A DNA stretch of 64,000 bases from an uncultured Bacilli bacterium (GTDB lineage Bacteria; Bacillota_I; Bacilli_A; RF39; UBA660): NCBI GenBank assembly GCA_934098515.1, contig CAKOOK010000005.1, positions 1-64,000 of the forward strand, in the 5' to 3' direction. Below are positions 25,275-34,234 of the stretch, piece by piece; position 1 is the stretch's first letter, and each line of letters starts with the position of its first letter. A model generated the notes under the pieces. The model was not told where the DNA came from. It did no database searches and was given only the letters and a program-made list of their open reading frames with translations. Position numbers and translations under genes: made by a program.

Positions 25275-27464
25275 ATGAGTTACATTAAAGGGAAATACAA
25301 ACAATCTATTTTTGAATCAGAAACTGGCTATAAGGTCGGTCTTTTTAGGGTTCAAGAAACTAATGATAAAGAGATAAGTTCTAATAAGACTATTACATTT
25401 ACTGGTTATTTTGGAATGCTTAATAAGGATGATACTTATGTATTTAATGGTAATGTTATTTATCATGATAGATATGGTATGCAGTTTCAAGTAGATACGT
25501 ATGAAAAAGTTGTACCTGAAGGAAAAGATGCTATTATTGATTTTTTAACAAGTTCTTTTGTTAAGGGATGTGGTGAAGTTCTTTCAAGGAAGATTTATAA
25601 AACATTTGGAGATGATACTCTTACTAAGATTAAAGAAAGTAAAGAGAATTTGTTTTTAGTTAGTGGTATGACTGATAAAAAAGCGGATAGTATTTATAAG
25701 TCTGTTGTAAAGTATTTTGAGGCGGATAAAGAGATAGTTAAGTTAAAAGAGATGGGTTTTACTGTTAAAGAAACTATGGAACTTATGAATAACTTTGGTA
25801 AGAGAGTTTTAGAACTTATTGATAAGAACATCTACGTCTTAAGAGATTATGTAGATTTTCCTAAGCTTGATAGTATTTTTTTAGTAGATAATGATCCAGA
25901 GGATGATAGAAGAGTAGATGCTACTATTATTAGGGCAATGAAGGATTTGACTTTTGAATTAGGGGATATTTATTTAGATAAAATTGAGATAGTTGAGGAA
26001 CTTGCTAGTAGGTATAATATTTTTAAGAATATCGATGATAATTTAAAAGGACTTGCTAAGAAAAGAGAAATAATGATTTCTAATGAAGATTATTATTTGA
26101 TGGATGATTATTTAGACGAGTTAAATAATGGAGTGTCAATTGCTTCTTTGATGAGTAGAGATGTTAAGAAGATAAATAAGTTTAATGATTTGATAAAACT
26201 AACTGAGGGTGAGCTTGATATTACTTATAATAAGGAGCAAAAGGAAGCTATTAAGAGTGCGCTTACTAATAATGTTAGTATTATAACTGGTGGACCAGGA
26301 ACGGGCAAGACTACGATTATTAAAGGTATTTTAAAGCTTTATAGTATTTATAAGAAGATAAGTTATGATTCAATAACTAGGGAAGTATGTTTACTTGCAC
26401 CAACTGGTAGAGCATCTAAGAGGATGAGTGAGACTTGTGGTATTGGGGCAAGCACTATTCATAGATTTTTAAAATGGGATAAGGAAAGTAATACTTTTGC
26501 AGTTAATGAGTTAAATAAAGTTCATTATAATATGTTTATTATTGATGAAACATCAATGCTTGATAATCACTTGCTGTCATCTTTTTTTAAAGGGATTGAT
26601 ATTCATACTAAGATTATATTTGTAGGTGATGAGTATCAGCTTCCTAGTGTAGGGCCTGGTTTAATTTTATCAGATATGATTAGTGCTGGGGTTCCTCATA
26701 TTAAGTTAGAAACTATTTATAGGCAGAGTGAGAACTCTTATATACCAATGCTTGCTAAGGATATTAAAAATGTGAATGTTACTGATGATTATTTGAATAA
26801 GAAGGATGATTATAATTTTATATCTTGTGATTCAAAGGAAATTAAAAATGTTTTAGTGCAGATAGTGGAAAAGATGCAAGATAAGAAAATTGATTTAGGT
26901 AATTTACAAGTGCTAGCACCTATGTATAAGGGAGAAAATGGAATTGATAATTTAAATATTGTTTTGCAAGATCTTATTAATCCTAAAGGTAAAAGGAAAG
27001 CAGAAATGAGGGTTGGACCAATAACTTATAGAGTTGGGGATAAGATTTTAAATTTAGTTAATGATATTGATAATAATATTTATAATGGTGATATTGGGTA
27101 TATTAAGAGTATTGATATTAACTCTAAGAAGGAACCTATAGTTGTAGAATATGATAATAATGAAGTAGGGTATAAAAGAGAGAATTTTAATCAAATAACG
27201 CATGCTTATGCGATAAGTATTCATAAGAGCCAAGGCTCAGAGTTTATGCATGTTATTATGCCAATAACTAAGGGATATTCGAGAATGCTTTATAATAAAC
27301 TTCTTTATACTGGAGTATCTAGAGCAAAGAAAAGTTTAGTTCTTTTAGGGGATAAGGATGCATTTATAAAATGTGTTAATAATAGTTATAGTTTAGTACG
27401 TAAAACTAATTTAAAAGTGAAGATTATGAATAATTTAAAGATAAATACGCAGAATAACAAATAG
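25275..27464 (+). CDS. recD2: RecD2-type ATP-dependent DNA helicase
   Basis: 729 residues, near the usual size for RecD2 (YrrC). The N-terminal region (about 1-300) carries the OB-like and helix-hairpin-helix segments. The C-terminal superfamily 1 helicase has Walker A GGPGTGKTTII (about 335-345), LLAPTGRASKRMSET, Walker B FIIDETSMLD, VGDEYQLPSVGPG, TIYRQ, and the final THAYAISIHKSQGSEF and LLYTGVSRAKK motifs. It unwinds DNA 5' to 3' and acts in repair. The leader is short and no good ribosome site is visible. Confidence 0.95.
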   Translation: MSYIKGKYKQSIFESETGYKVGLFRVQETNDKEISSNKTITFTGYFGMLNKDDTYVFNGNVIYHDRYGMQFQVDTYEKVVPEGKDAIIDFLTSSFVKGCGEVLSRKIYKTFGDDTLTKIKESKENLFLVSGMTDKKADSIYKSVVKYFEADKEIVKLKEMGFTVKETMELMNNFGKRVLELIDKNIYVLRDYVDFPKLDSIFLVDNDPEDDRRVDATIIRAMKDLTFELGDIYLDKIEIVEELASRYNIFKNIDDNLKGLAKKREIMISNEDYYLMDDYLDELNNGVSIASLMSRDVKKINKFNDLIKLTEGELDITYNKEQKEAIKSALTNNVSIITGGPGTGKTTIIKGILKLYSIYKKISYDSITREVCLLAPTGRASKRMSETCGIGASTIHRFLKWDKESNTFAVNELNKVHYNMFIIDETSMLDNHLLSSFFKGIDIHTKIIFVGDEYQLPSVGPGLILSDMISAGVPHIKLETIYRQSENSYIPMLAKDIKNVNVTDDYLNKKDDYNFISCDSKEIKNVLVQIVEKMQDKKIDLGNLQVLAPMYKGENGIDNLNIVLQDLINPKGKRKAEMRVGPITYRVGDKILNLVNDIDNNIYNGDIGYIKSIDINSKKEPIVVEYDNNEVGYKRENFNQITHAYAISIHKSQGSEFMHVIMPITKGYSRMLYNKLLYTGVSRAKKSLVLLGDKDAFIKCVNNSYSLVRKTNLKVKIMNNLKINTQNNK

Positions 27465-27474
27465 GAGAGTGTTT

Positions 27475-27618
27475 ATGAAAGAATTTTTTAGTTTTATGAT
27501 GGGAGCTATGTTTGGCGCAGGAGTAATGTTGGGCGCTAGTGAGCTTTCTAAAAATAAAGAAGTAATTAAAAAGAAAGTTAATAACTTAATTGATGATACT
27601 TCTAAATTAGTAGGTTAA
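27475..27618 (+). CDS. Small membrane-associated protein (YtxH-like)
   Basis: 47 residues: MKEFFSFMMGAMFGAGVMLG, then a lysine-rich helix. One glycine-rich membrane helix plus a charged tail resembles short YtxH-type proteins. GGAGAG lies 6 nt before the ATG, and it sits 10 bp after recD2 with a terminator behind it, so it is a convincing gene although very short. Confidence 0.7.
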   Translation: MKEFFSFMMGAMFGAGVMLGASELSKNKEVIKKKVNNLIDDTSKLVG

Positions 27619-27628
27619 TAAAGGATAG

Positions 27629-27651
27629 AAACTGTCATATTGGCAGTTTTT
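27629..27651 (+). terminator. Terminator after recD2 and the small gene
   Basis: AAACTGTCA pairs with TGGCAGTTT (one G-T), followed by T residues. Confidence 0.75.
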
Positions 27652-27662
27652 ATAATTATAAA

Positions 27663-27735
27663 ATATGTTAAAAAAATAAGAAAAATTTAACATATCTCTT
27701 GTATATGTTAAAAAAGGGGAGAAAATTTAACATGT
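27663..27735. repeat. Two tandem ATATGTTAAA/TTTAACATAT hairpins
   Basis: 27663-27695 and 27703-27735 are each a 10-bp inverted repeat (second arm TTTAACATGT in the second copy), spaced 40 bp start to start with different loops. They may be paired operator sites or decaying short repeats. Confidence 0.6.
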
Positions 27736-27739
27736 TTTC

Positions 27740-27763
27740 AAGTAGGTAAATCCTACTTTTTTT
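27740..27763 (+). terminator. Terminator-like hairpin before the AI-2E gene
   Basis: AAGTAGG pairs with CCTACTT around TAAAT, then T residues. A TATAAT at 27765-27770 lies directly behind it. Confidence 0.6.
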
Positions 27764-27797
27764 GTATAATAATTTCTAAATAATAAATAATAATAGT

Positions 27798-28772
27798 ATG
27801 AATAAAATTAAGAATTTAAGGTTATTAAAAATATTTTTGTTTCTAGCAAATATCTTACTATTATTATTTATTATTAAAGAATGTAAGATATTAAATTTTT
27901 GCTGCATAATTATAAGTTTAGTAAGTCCTTGTATATTTGGTTTTGTTATTGCATGGGTTATTAAACCTGTTATGCTCTTTTTTAATAAGAAGTTTAATAC
28001 TTATATTTCTAGTGCACTTACTTTTTTACTTATGGGTTTAATTATCTTTCTTATTGGTTATTTTTTAGTACCTATAATAATAAGAGAGTTTAGTAATTTA
28101 CTACCTAATATTATTACTTTTTATAAAAAATATAGTTCTAAAATTATTAGTTATATAAATATAGGGGATATTGGTAAGAAGTTTATTAGATGTACGATAG
28201 GGTTTAAAGATATTCTTATTAATTTGTTTTATGCGTTTTTTATAGCGTTTTTCTTTCTAACTAATCATGAAGAAACAACTAGGTTTATTAGTAAGAAAGT
28301 GCCATCTAGATTATCTTTAGAGATTACTAGTAATTTAAGAGTGTTTGTAAAAGGAACTTTACTTGATACAGTTATTTTGTTTATTATGAGTTTAATTACT
28401 TTTAGTATAAGTAAGATGCCATATGCTCTTTTATTTGCTATATTTACGTCTATTACAAATGTTATACCATTTATTGGACCATATATTGGTGGGGGTCCAG
28501 CAGTGCTTGTTTCTTTATCAGTAAGTATGAGACTAGGAATAATTGTTTTGATTGAGGTAATGATCTTACAGTTTATTGAGTCATCATTTATTCATCCGTA
28601 TATTATGAGTAAAGGATTAAAAATAAATCCAATAATTATTCTTATTGGACTTATTGTATTTGGTTATTTCTTTGGTATTATTGGTATGCTTATTAGTACA
28701 CCACTTATAAGTGTTATTAAATCAGTATATGAATATTATGAACCTAATATTAAGAAAGCTCTTCATAAATAG
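27798..28772 (+). CDS. AI-2E (PerM/YtvI) family membrane protein
   Basis: 324 residues with about eight membrane helices and the family features: paired N-terminal helices, a central soluble segment (about 90-140), and the C-terminal NVIPFIGPYIGGGPAVLVSL and IESSFIHPYIMSKGLKINPI blocks. Family members export diverse small solutes or serve as Na+/H+ antiporters; the substrate cannot be predicted. Its 3' end overlaps the convergent transglutaminase gene by 23 bp. Confidence 0.9.
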   Translation: MNKIKNLRLLKIFLFLANILLLLFIIKECKILNFCCIIISLVSPCIFGFVIAWVIKPVMLFFNKKFNTYISSALTFLLMGLIIFLIGYFLVPIIIREFSNLLPNIITFYKKYSSKIISYINIGDIGKKFIRCTIGFKDILINLFYAFFIAFFFLTNHEETTRFISKKVPSRLSLEITSNLRVFVKGTLLDTVILFIMSLITFSISKMPYALLFAIFTSITNVIPFIGPYIGGGPAVLVSLSVSMRLGIIVLIEVMILQFIESSFIHPYIMSKGLKINPIIILIGLIVFGYFFGIIGMLISTPLISVIKSVYEYYEPNIKKALHK

Positions 28773-29646
28773 TTTTATCATATTCGTGATCAGTTATTTT
28801 ATATTTTTCTAGGGATGGAGTATCAATTAAATAGAATTTATGAAGGATGGTATCTTCTCCAGAACTACTTACAGGATCATCCCAAGTTAAGTCTAAGTGT
28901 AGCCAAGTGTTTTCTATATATACAGCGTTCCATACGTGGGTATTAGATGCTATTTTGAAGTTTGGCACGTTTAATTTATTTAAAAATAAAGCCATAGCAT
29001 CAGCATATCCACCACATACGGCTTTATGGTTTATAAGAGCACCATAAGCAGTGGAAGATTTGGAATCAGAGTTATCTGTGTCATACTTAGTGGTATTAAT
29101 TATATAATCATGAATTTTTAATATTTTATCTTCTAGTTTCATATCGTCCGTTATGTTTTCATTTATAATTTCGTTTATTTTACTGTTGATAGTAACTATA
29201 TCATCACTGGAGTATAATTTTTCGATTTTGATGTTGACTTCACCGCTTTGTGAGTAAGTTACATTTATTGATTTGAAGTTATTAAAGGGGCTTACAAAGT
29301 TATTTATATGGGTAAGGACGCTTGCATCGTTTGTGATGGCATTAACATCATCTAGGCAAGATGTATATTCACTTGGACAGTAGAATGTAAATTCATCATA
29401 ACCACGATCTAGAATGCTGTAAAAGATATCTTTAATATCTTGCATGCTAAGTGGAGTAAAGGTTTTGCTTTCTTTAACATAATCATAACTTACTTTTTTA
29501 TAATAAGCATTTGGTTCATTTAGAACTACTTTAGGTTCTTTACTAAAGATAGAACTTATATAGTTTATTATTTTATTATAATTAAAAGAAGTATATACAA
29601 TTATTAAAATAACTATTAAAGTAGTTATTATATTTTTAAATTTCAC
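28750..29646 (-). CDS. Membrane-anchored transglutaminase-like protein
   Basis: 298 residues with an N-terminal membrane anchor (about 8-26) and an extracellular transglutaminase-like domain with the catalytic triad in place: Cys in AVCGGYADAM, His in NTHVWNAVY and Asp in LHLDLTWDDP. Proteins of this type act as peptidases or cross-linkers on the cell surface. GTG 29646 is chosen since GGTGAT precedes it at 5 nt. Confidence 0.85.
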   Translation of the reverse strand: MKFKNIITTLIVILIIVYTSFNYNKIINYISSIFSKEPKVVLNEPNAYYKKVSYDYVKESKTFTPLSMQDIKDIFYSILDRGYDEFTFYCPSEYTSCLDDVNAITNDASVLTHINNFVSPFNNFKSINVTYSQSGEVNIKIEKLYSSDDIVTINSKINEIINENITDDMKLEDKILKIHDYIINTTKYDTDNSDSKSSTAYGALINHKAVCGGYADAMALFLNKLNVPNFKIASNTHVWNAVYIENTWLHLDLTWDDPVSSSGEDTILHKFYLIDTPSLEKYKITDHEYDKTIYEELS

Positions 29647-29731
29647 TATTATCACCAATATTATGATATCAAAATCTAGATTAAATTAAAAGAAAAAATG
29701 ATAATAAAAAAACTCAGATGTTAATCCAAGC

Positions 29732-29995
29732 TTATATCATTTCTTTTACTTTTTTATTTAATCTTGCTTTTTGTCTATCACAAGTATTCTTTTTAATTAA
29801 TCCTTTACTAGAACATTTATCTAAGTCAGCCATAGTTGTTCTTAATTGTGCTTTAGCTGCATCTAGATTTTTTTCTTTAACTGCTTTTTCTAGTTTTTTC
29901 ATTCCGTTCTTTACTTTAGAGGTATAAGAAGTATTACTTGCTGTTTTAATTTTGTCAGTCTTAACACTTTTTTTAGCGCTCTTAATGTTAGCCAT
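29732..29995 (-). CDS. rpsT: 30S ribosomal protein S20
   Basis: 87 residues, basic and helical, with the family start MANIKSAKKSVKTDKI and the C-terminal KKNTCDRQKARLNKKV. It binds 16S rRNA at the base of the small subunit. AAGGAGAT lies before the ATG. Confidence 0.96.
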   Translation of the reverse strand: MANIKSAKKSVKTDKIKTASNTSYTSKVKNGMKKLEKAVKEKNLDAAKAQLRTTMADLDKCSSKGLIKKNTCDRQKARLNKKVKEMI

Positions 29996-30025
29996 AAATA
30001 TCTCCTTCCTTAAATTACAACACTG

Positions 30026-30054
30026 ATTTTACCAAAATATTAAATAAAATGCAA
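30026..30054 (-). promoter_or_regulatory. rpsT promoter
   Basis: Minus strand: TTGCAT (30049-30054), 17 bp, TAAAAT (30026-30031). Divergent from the target 2 promoter. Confidence 0.65.
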
Positions 30055-30063
30055 GTTAATATA

Positions 30064-30092
30064 TTGATAAATACTAAATATTTTGTTATTAT
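30064..30092 (+). promoter_or_regulatory. Promoter of DGR-type target gene 2
   Basis: TTGATA (30064-30069), 17 bp, TATTAT (30087-30092). Confidence 0.7.
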
Positions 30093-30124
30093 TTTAATAG
30101 TAATGAAGAATAGGGAGTCATAAT

Positions 30125-31678
30125 ATGTATATAAATAAATTAATTAAGAAACAAGTTATGCTTATTCTAGCAACGGTTGTATTAGTAGGAACTTTAGCAG
30201 TTACAACATCTTTTGCAGTCTTTGAGGAGACTAAAAGTAATGCAACAGATCAAAAAATGACGATTGGTGATTTAGATGTAACCTACACTGGTGGCTCAGT
30301 TATTAGTATTACTGATATTAATCCAATGACTGATAGTACTGCATTATCTAAGACTAATAATATTTATACATTTACTATAAAGAATACTGGAACAGTACCA
30401 TATAATTTTAAAGTAAAAGTAATTAATAACCCTAGTTATACAAGTAATTTATTACCTCATCAATATATTAGGTATTCTTTAAATAATGGCACTGCATCTA
30501 CACTAGGTTCTGGACAAGCAGACTACGAACTTACTAGTGGCGTAATTGAAGCAGGTGCTACTAATACTTATAAGCTTAGATTATGGGTAGCTGATGCTGG
30601 TACTTATAAATTACCAAATTCTGCATTAGGACAAGAAATACATTTAAAGATATCTGTTGAAGGTAAAGCAGGTAGTGGATGGCTTCCTTCTAATTTTAAA
30701 GATAGAATACTTGCATTAAATGAAGTTAAGGCTCCAATAACTACACCAGGAAAAGAAATATCTGCTGATAGTGAAGCACTTTTAGCAAGTACTCCTGATG
30801 ATTATGGAACAAGTTATTACTTTAGAGGAGCTGTAACAAATAACTATGTACAGTTTGCTAATAAGTGCTGGAGAATAGTAAGAGTTGGTGGAGATGGTTC
30901 AGTTAAACTTATCTTACATAATGATAATACTGCTAGTGCTGCTAATCCTTGTAATTCAGCAAATAATAATGCTAGTGCAGCATTTGCTAGATACTCTGGT
31001 ACAACATACACAAGTAAATTTAATGAAAATTATAATGATAATGCTTATGTAGGATTTAAGTTTGGAACTGTCGGTTCATCAACATATGAAGCAACACATG
31101 CAAACACAAATAATAGTACAATACTAACTGATTTAGAGACATGGTATACCAATAATCTAAAAACATATGAAAGTGTAATAGATGATAATGTATGGTGTAA
31201 TGATAAAACAAATGTAACAGATACAACTTACAATCCTTGGAATATGAGTAATGTTAATGGTTTAGGATATGGTACAAATAAAACATATTATGGTGCTACG
31301 CAAAGATTAGTAAGTTCTAGTAAAAGTGCTGGAGGCACTGGTCCTAGTTTAAAATGTAATGGAGAACTAAGTAAAATAGCATCTAAAGTAGGATTAGTAA
31401 CAGCAGATGAACTAGCATATGCAGGATATGCTTATTTATTACAAAATACTACAACATATTTACAAGAAAATGCAACAGATACTTATTGGTGGTCCTTGTC
31501 TCCTAGCCGCTTCAATGGCAGCGGCGCTCACGTTTGGAGCGTGCTCGGCAGCGATGGCGGCTTGTACATCAACAGCGTGCACTTCACCTACGGGCTTCGT
31601 CCTTCGATTTCTCTTAAGTCGACGACCAACGCAACCGGAAATGGTACCAGTGATAGCCCATTCATAATAAGTATGTAA
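30125..31678 (+). CDS. DGR-type target protein 2: secreted protein with variable lectin-like domain
   Basis: 517 residues. The N-terminus (MYINKLIKKQVMLILATVV ... TTSFAVFEETKSNATDQ) is a signal peptide of the SipW/TasA kind, followed by a TasA/camelysin-like beta domain to about residue 180. From ALLASTPDDYGTSYYFRGAV (about 219) to the end it is strongly similar to target 1, including YVQFANKCWRIVR and the WWSLSPSRFNGSG ... LRPSISL lectin fold. The variable region is at 31487-31613. No template or reverse transcriptase lies next to it, so it depends on machinery elsewhere or is now frozen. Confidence 0.85.
   Translation: MYINKLIKKQVMLILATVVLVGTLAVTTSFAVFEETKSNATDQKMTIGDLDVTYTGGSVISITDINPMTDSTALSKTNNIYTFTIKNTGTVPYNFKVKVINNPSYTSNLLPHQYIRYSLNNGTASTLGSGQADYELTSGVIEAGATNTYKLRLWVADAGTYKLPNSALGQEIHLKISVEGKAGSGWLPSNFKDRILALNEVKAPITTPGKEISADSEALLASTPDDYGTSYYFRGAVTNNYVQFANKCWRIVRVGGDGSVKLILHNDNTASAANPCNSANNNASAAFARYSGTTYTSKFNENYNDNAYVGFKFGTVGSSTYEATHANTNNSTILTDLETWYTNNLKTYESVIDDNVWCNDKTNVTDTTYNPWNMSNVNGLGYGTNKTYYGATQRLVSSSKSAGGTGPSLKCNGELSKIASKVGLVTADELAYAGYAYLLQNTTTYLQENATDTYWWSLSPSRFNGSGAHVWSVLGSDGGLYINSVHFTYGLRPSISLKSTTNATGNGTSDSPFIISM
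31487..31613 (+). repeat. DGR variable region 2 (VR2)
   Basis: 127 bp aligning to the template at 18013-18134. The first 14 variable codons differ from the template only at adenines (AAC to AGC, CGC, AGC, GGC, CAC, AGC, CTC). It then has a two-codon insertion and several non-adenine differences (GTT to GTG, GGT to GGG, GTT to CTT, CCG to CCT). So it belongs to the same system but was probably last written from a diverged template not seen in this window. GC content is far above the surroundings. Confidence 0.85.
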
Positions 31679-31720
31679 ACGGGGCGAAGATAAAAAAGGT
31701 CGAAATCGTCAGTCGCAGAT

Positions 31721-31747
31721 GTCCCGAGAAACCCTTCGAGGGACAAA
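31721..31747 (+). promoter_or_regulatory. Hairpin element downstream of VR2
   Basis: Identical to the 27-nt element at 17776-17802 beyond VR1. Confidence 0.65.
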
Positions 31748-31798
31748 CTGACAGGCGAGATAGATAAAAAATAAAAGTAGTGGGTTTTGGACGTGTGC

Positions 31799-31848
31799 GT
31801 GGCAAGCGCGCATGCGGATTCTTTGATTGGAGAGTACACGCTTGGCAC
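31799..31848 (+). ncRNA. Stem-loop beyond VR2, counterpart of the one at 17852
   Basis: GTGGCAAGCG pairs with CGCTTGGCAC (one G-G mismatch) around a loop containing GCATGCGGATT and TTGGAG, as at 17852-17899. Arms differ in sequence but keep pairing. The rest of 31679-32020 has no coding signal and no recognisable template repeat. Confidence 0.55.
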
Positions 31849-32020
31849 AATTCAAAGCATCTTTTGTGAGTATTTATACACACGAAAGGGGGTGAGTTTT
31901 TAACACTGGTTTCCCAGGAATGTGTACAGCATAGTTGGGTGGTTTTGGTGGTTTAAAGATTTGAAGTTAATATAGAATGTGATTAATGCACTATGTGCTG
32001 AATAAAGAGGAGGAATGTTT

Positions 32021-32422
32021 ATGGATATGTTATTTGAAAGTGAGAAACAGAAAGAGGCTACGGAGAGATTACTTGCTAGTGTTAGGGTAAGGACTATTAA
32101 TAGTGAGATTGATGCTTATCTAAATGAGATGCTTGGGTATGCTAAAGATATCGATGCTATTTTAGAGAAGAATAATCTAGGTGCTCGTTATTTAGATAAG
32201 GTAAGTATGATTGATAAGGTTGATAGTGTTTATCTTGATGAGGATTTAACTAATATTGATTTTAGGTTAAGGGAAGAGATTGAAGATTTGCTTAAGAGAA
32301 TTAATACTAGAATTCGTTTGGTTAAGACTAATGATGCTTTGGTTAAAGAGATTGAAGAGAGTTATAATGTTGATGGTTCAGATTTAGATAATGATTTAGC
32401 TGAAGCTAACTTAAATATTTAA
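32021..32422 (+). CDS. Unknown helical protein
   Basis: 133 residues, acidic, predicted helical or coiled coil, no known motif. ATG 32021 is chosen because AGAGGAGG lies 7 nt upstream, whereas ATG 32015 touches it. 50 bp later comes a gene with similar codon use and composition, and the two are probably co-transcribed. Confidence 0.65.
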   Translation: MDMLFESEKQKEATERLLASVRVRTINSEIDAYLNEMLGYAKDIDAILEKNNLGARYLDKVSMIDKVDSVYLDEDLTNIDFRLREEIEDLLKRINTRIRLVKTNDALVKEIEESYNVDGSDLDNDLAEANLNI

Positions 32423-32472
32423 TTGTTTTTAGATATTTTGTATGGTAAAATTATGGTGAGGAGAGAGAGAAT

Positions 32473-33828
32473 ATGGATATTAATAGAATTAATGAGATAA
32501 ACGCTGAGGTTCATAAAAGTACTGATTTAGATGGTGCGTTAAGTGTTTATAATTTATTAAAAAGTAATGGATATGAGATTAAGTCTAATATGGGCTCTTT
32601 GATGGATTATTGTAAGACTAGAGGATTAGATAGAGTTAAGAGTAATATTGAGTTATTAGTTAGATATGATGAAGAACTAGGTAATAAGGAGAAGATTACT
32701 AAAGATTTTTATGCTTCTATTTATAGTAATGATAAGAGTGGTATATTAGATAAAATTGAAGCTATTGTTAATGCTGATACTAAGTATAATGTTGAAACTG
32801 ATGCTAGGTATCATGGTAATAATAAACCGGATAATGGTAAGAGTATTTTTACTATGAAGGTTGAAGAGTTAAAGAGAAAGATGGGTGGAGATAATGTTTC
32901 TTCTAAGCTAGAGAAAGCTAGAAAGACTTTGGAAGATAATTATACTGCTTTTAGAAATTTAACTGCTGAAGATCTAAAAAGTACAAAGGCTTTGAAGTTA
33001 AGAGAAGCTATCGATCAAAATAGATATTATATTAATCAGTTAGAGGGAATGAGTTCTAAGAGTTCTTATTCTATTGATAGTATTGATAAGGTTAATGCTT
33101 TTAATGCTGATGTTAAAGAGTTATATAATTTTATTAATGGTTTAAATTTAAATGATGATTCTAAGAAGGCTCTTATTGATGAATTTGGGACTTTAAGAAC
33201 TAAGGTAAATGATTATCGTAATTATATTGCTAATTTACAGGCTACTGGTAAGAAGTATGATGCGTTACTTGCTGAGATGGATGTTGTAAAGGTTGGAAAG
33301 TCTGTTAAGAAGAGTGAGGTTAAGGCTGCTCCTATAGAAGAAAAACCTGCCGAAGTATCTGATAAGTCTGATGAAGTAACTGATGAAAAAGAAAAACATG
33401 ATTATAAAGTTAAGTCTATAAGAAAAACAGTTGGTAAGTATGCTCCATGGGTATGGAGAACTGCTGCTATTATTGGCATAGCATCATCTACGTTTACTCC
33501 TGCTGTAGTTATTGCAGGTGGATGGCTTGCTGCTGAAGCTATTAGATTCTGTGTTAAGAGAAATTATAGATTCCCTAAGTTTGGTTTATTTAAAGATAAA
33601 TTAAATGATAAGTTTAGTAATCTTTCTCAAAAGGGTGAAATTAGTGAAGAGGAAAGTAAGGATGCAGCAGCTGTTGCTAGTGAAATAGATAAGGTGGCTA
33701 AAGAAGCTGAACAGGTAAATGAGGCTGAATTAAATGCTGCTGAATTAAGTGCTAATATTGATAAAGCTATGAATGAGGTGAATAAAGGCACTGATACGGA
33801 AGAGAAAACAGCAGCACGCACTTTATAA
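32473..33828 (+). CDS. Unknown coiled-coil membrane protein
   Basis: 451 residues: a long helical N-terminal region (1-280), a low-complexity linker (about 285-315, rich in E/K/P/V), a membrane hairpin (about 325-360: WVWRTAAIIGIASSTFTP, VVIAGGWLAAEAI) and an acidic Ala/Glu-rich tail. I do not recognise the family. Upstream site GGTGAGGAGAG. It sits between an unknown helical protein and a DUF1292-like gene. Confidence 0.65.
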   Translation: MDINRINEINAEVHKSTDLDGALSVYNLLKSNGYEIKSNMGSLMDYCKTRGLDRVKSNIELLVRYDEELGNKEKITKDFYASIYSNDKSGILDKIEAIVNADTKYNVETDARYHGNNKPDNGKSIFTMKVEELKRKMGGDNVSSKLEKARKTLEDNYTAFRNLTAEDLKSTKALKLREAIDQNRYYINQLEGMSSKSSYSIDSIDKVNAFNADVKELYNFINGLNLNDDSKKALIDEFGTLRTKVNDYRNYIANLQATGKKYDALLAEMDVVKVGKSVKKSEVKAAPIEEKPAEVSDKSDEVTDEKEKHDYKVKSIRKTVGKYAPWVWRTAAIIGIASSTFTPAVVIAGGWLAAEAIRFCVKRNYRFPKFGLFKDKLNDKFSNLSQKGEISEEESKDAAAVASEIDKVAKEAEQVNEAELNAAELSANIDKAMNEVNKGTDTEEKTAARTL

Positions 33829-33849
33829 TAGATAAAAAGGAGATTAGGT

Positions 33850-34110
33850 ATGAAAGTAGATACTATTGTTGAAATGGAAAATGGGGAGAATTTCTACATT
33901 GCTGATGAGACTGTGCAAAATGGTGTAAAGTATTATTTAGCAAATAAGGTAGATGAGAATGATGAACCTACAACTGATACTAAAATATTTAAAGAAACTT
34001 TAGATGGTAATGATATTTATTTAGATGTTGTTAAGGATGAAAGTGAACTTAATTATTTAGGTGCGATATTCTTAGCAAATTTCAGTAATGATTTAGAGGA
34101 AGAGGCTTAG
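33850..34110 (+). CDS. DUF1292-like small acidic protein
   Basis: 86 residues with a beta-rich pattern: VDTIVEMENGENFYIADE, KYYLANKVDENDEPTTDTK, IFKETLDGNDIYLDVV, DESELNYLG. Spacing of these blocks resembles the DUF1292 family (YrzB of Bacillus), whose role is unknown. AAAAGGAGATTAG lies before the ATG. Confidence 0.65.
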   Translation: MKVDTIVEMENGENFYIADETVQNGVKYYLANKVDENDEPTTDTKIFKETLDGNDIYLDVVKDESELNYLGAIFLANFSNDLEEEA

Positions 34111-34123
34111 GCCTCTTTTTTTT
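34102..34123 (+). terminator. Terminator after the DUF1292-like gene
   Basis: GAGGC pairs with GCCTC, followed by eight T residues; the loop includes the stop codon. Confidence 0.8.
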
Positions 34124-34234
34124 GAAATAAAAAAGGAAATTGGAAAGTTTCTTACAATAATAAATAATAGGGGGGTAAGACATTATTAGACATTTTTTTA
34201 GGTATGTATATATTAAACTTAGTTTGGTGATGAT

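Noticed and set aside
27663..27735. CRISPR-like repeat array
   Set aside because: Only two units, each itself an inverted repeat with no spacer of constant length; no cas genes in the window.
31930..31960. TTGGGTGGTTTTGGTGGTTT as a possible relic of a template repeat after VR2
   Set aside because: Only a short G/T-rich likeness to the start of the TR; no AAC-rich core follows, so it cannot be supported.
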